Below, one piece after another: positions 62,269 to 64,000 of a stretch of DNA of 64,000 nt. Location: contig NZ_JAGQCY010000004.1 of the NCBI RefSeq assembly GCF_024346455.1, positions 1 through 64,000 of the forward strand. Reading direction: 5' to 3'. This DNA is from Cyanobium sp. Aljojuca 7A6 (lineage in GTDB: Bacteria; Cyanobacteriota; Cyanobacteriia; PCC-6307; Cyanobiaceae). Under the pieces are notes generated by a model. That model searched no databases. It worked only from the letters and a program-made list of their open reading frames with translations, and was not told where the DNA came from. The position numbers and the translations under genes were made by a program. Numbering within the stretch: position 1 is the stretch's first letter; each line of letters begins with the position of its first letter.

Positions 62269-63566
62269 GGACCGTGGCTGCCGGGGACCTCCCCAGGCTG
62301 GCCCAGCGCCGGGGCTTCGTCAGCCTGGGGCTTGTTGAGCAGCGGAAGGACAGCGCCCAGCAGGAACAGGGAGCCCGCCACCACCGGCACCGGGCCGGGG
62401 GCCAGCAGGCTGTCCAGCCCGGCGGCCAGGCTGCCGGCCTCCTCGAGCTGGTCGGCGAGGCCGGGACAGGTGGCGGCCAGCTCCTGCCGCGTCCAGCTGG
62501 CATGCTCCGGCACCGCCACCAGCACCGCCTGATCACCAGGGCGCAACAGCAGCTCCAGCATTGCCGCCCCCTCCTTGTGACGTTGGATGCCCAGTAGCCA
62601 GCGGCGCGGCCCGCCATCGAGCCGGTCGAGTTCCCGGCGCAGGGCCGCCGCCGCCGGGGGGTTGTGGGCGCCATCGATCAGCAACTCGCGGCCCCGCCAG
62701 CGGTGCCTCTCCAGCCGTCCGGCCCAGCGGGCCGCCGCCAGGCCGGTGCGGATCATCCCGTCGTCGAGGGGCCTGCCGGCCAGCGGACCGTCCGGGGCCG
62801 TCAGGGCCCGGGCCATGGCCACCGCCACGGCCCCGTTGTGGCGCTGCAGCTCCCCGGCCAGACCCAGCGCCGGGCCGCCATCGGCCGGGGCGGGGAGGGG
62901 ATCCAGCCACTCCAGGCTGGCGCCGCAACGCAGCGCTTCGGCCTCCAGCACCCGGCGGGCCTCCGGCTCCTGGGCGGCGCTGAAGGCCCGGCAGCCCGGC
63001 CCCATCACGGCGGCTTTTTCGGCGGCGATCGCCGCCAGGGTGTCGCCCAGGTGCTCGCGATGGTCGAGGCCGATGGCCCCGAAGCCGATCACCGGTCGGT
63101 GCGGATGCAGGGTGGTGGCATCAAGGCGGCCCCCCAGCCCCACCTCCAGCACCGCCAGCTCCACCCGCTCACGGGCGAAGCGGTCGAAGGCCGCGGCCGT
63201 GATCAGTTCGAAGGGGGTGAGCCTGTGGCGGCGGCCGAGGGGCTGCCAGCGGGCCAGGTCGTTGCGCAGGGTGGCGGCAGGGATCCAGGCGTCATCGATC
63301 GCGATCCGTTCGCACCAGCTCACCAGATGGGGGGAGCGGTAGGTGCCCACATGCACCTGGGCGGCCCGCAGGATGGCGTGCAGAAAGGTGCAGATCGAGC
63401 CCTTGCCGTTGGTGCCGGCCACCTGGGCCGCGGCGTAGCGCTGTTCCGGGTGTCCCCCGGCAGCCAGGGCGCGGCCCAGCCGCTCCAGGCCCAGGTCGAC
63501 ACCGCGGCGGGCGAAGGGTTCGAGCAGGTCGCCCAGGTCGACCGGGGGGGGCAGCGGGGACGGCAC
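62265..63566 (-). CDS. folC: Folylpolyglutamate synthase/dihydrofolate synthase
   Basis: Mur-ligase fold: P-loop VAGTNGKGSICTFLHAIL, then ERVELAVLEVGLGGRLDATT and GLDHREHLGDTLAAIAAEKA. The C-terminal part has LLIDGAHNPPAAAALR. Glutamylates folates (and makes dihydrofolate in many bacteria). 433 residues. The ATGA overlap with the following pentapeptide gene and the 11-base gap behind argD suggest one operon. Confidence 0.92.
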   Translation of the reverse strand: MPSPLPPPVDLGDLLEPFARRGVDLGLERLGRALAAGGHPEQRYAAAQVAGTNGKGSICTFLHAILRAAQVHVGTYRSPHLVSWCERIAIDDAWIPAATLRNDLARWQPLGRRHRLTPFELITAAAFDRFARERVELAVLEVGLGGRLDATTLHPHRPVIGFGAIGLDHREHLGDTLAAIAAEKAAVMGPGCRAFSAAQEPEARRVLEAEALRCGASLEWLDPLPAPADGGPALGLAGELQRHNGAVAVAMARALTAPDGPLAGRPLDDGMIRTGLAAARWAGRLERHRWRGRELLIDGAHNPPAAAALRRELDRLDGGPRRWLLGIQRHKEGAAMLELLLRPGDQAVLVAVPEHASWTRQELAATCPGLADQLEEAGSLAAGLDSLLAPGPVPVVAGSLFLLGAVLPLLNKPQADEAPALGQPGEVPGSHGP

Positions 63567-63577
63567 GGACGGACGGA

Positions 63578-64000
63578 TCAGGCCAGGCGGTGGAGAGCCT
63601 TCTCCAGGCGCTTCACCGCCTTGCGCAGCTGGCGGGGCTTGATCACCAGCGGCGGCACGAACCGGACCACCCCGGGCCCTGCCGGCACCAGCAGCAGGCC
63701 TTCCGCCATGGCCGCCTTGACGATCTCCGGGGCCGTGACCCCGCCCTCGCGCAGCACCAGGCCCCGCAGCAGACCCCAGCCGCGCTCGCCGGCCAGGGTA
63801 TCGGGATGGCGAGCCACCAGCTCCTGGAGCAACGACTGCAGCAAGGCACCGTTGGCGCTCACCTTCTCCAGCAGGCCGCGGCGTTCGATTTCCTCGATCA
63901 CCGTGAGGCCGGCGCGGCAGGCGAAGGGGTTGCCGCCGAAGGTGCTGGCGTGGTCGCCGGGGCGGAAGTGGTCGACCGCGGCCTTCACCGCCAGGGCGCC
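63578..64000 (-). CDS. argD: Acetylornithine aminotransferase, C-terminal part
   Basis: The frame enters the window at its end. STFGGNPFACRAGLTVIEEI and the final domain with GLVLREGG and VRFVPPLVI fit class III aminotransferases (ArgD, which transaminates N-acetylornithine in arginine synthesis). The PLP Lys is outside the window. 140 codons are present, the remainder lies beyond 64000. The gene ends 11 bases before folC starts. GabT-like relatives cannot be fully excluded. Confidence 0.88.
   Translation of the reverse strand, partial: GALAVKAAVDHFRPGDHASTFGGNPFACRAGLTVIEEIERRGLLEKVSANGALLQSLLQELVARHPDTLAGERGWGLLRGLVLREGGVTAPEIVKAAMAEGLLLVPAGPGVVRFVPPLVIKPRQLRKAVKRLEKALHRLA

Overview
The window looks like a piece of chromosome from a GC-rich unicellular picocyanobacterium of the Synechococcus/Cyanobium type. 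Chlorophyll synthase (chlG), a phylloquinone-type methyltransferase (menG), an active ClpP paired with an inactive ClpR, a membrane PIN-TRAM protein and a ddl-ftsQ-ftsZ cell-division run all point that way. The assignment rests on gene content and order, not on any search.

Layout. 1-4.2 kb: an IS481-type transposase end followed by a dense collection of toxin-antitoxin genes in which the antitoxins look intact (HicB, AbiEi, ParD-like, VapB) while the partner toxins are frameshifted, internally deleted or truncated. 4.4-8.2 kb: an AT-richer island with a methyltransferase, a TPR/SPINDLY-type O-GlcNAc-transferase-like protein and a type IV pilin with a clear terminator. 8.4-11.2 kb: a sensor kinase convergent with two tandem OmpR-type regulators. 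11.6-14.7 kb: an orphan ABC permease, a vapBC pair lying between two 73-bp direct repeats derived from the 3' end of trmH, then trmH and an alkyltransferase-like gene. 14.7-23.6 kb: housekeeping (rsmB, PBP1A, chlG, hisF, menG, glyQ, an outer-membrane-like protein).

23.6-36.8 kb: the most unusual stretch. An AraC-type regulator is divergent from two cytoplasmic-looking type I sulfatases, followed by a double DUF1254/DUF1214 protein and a formylglycine-generating enzyme (FGE) that could activate the sulfatases. Then come two rearranged copies of a membrane module (BASS-type transporter, DUF1622, DUF202), a chimeric gene joining the start of a DUF202 gene to the catalytic end of an FGE, and a MscS channel. 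I read this as an organosulfate-handling locus that has undergone segmental duplication; the substrate cannot be told from sequence.

36.9-64 kb: comEC, tRNA-Ser(CGA), several small secreted proteins, two exopolysaccharide-type sugar transferases, then clpR-clpP-ilvC-MFS-cobD, the PIN-TRAM protein, hemW, panB, the SRP RNA (ffs), and the miaB-ddl-ftsQ-ftsZ run on the minus strand. The end holds a probable D-glutamate pair (racemase-like and DgcN-like), tRNA-His, an amidohydrolase with an FAD oxidase, and argD-folC with a pentapeptide-repeat protein; argD runs off the window.
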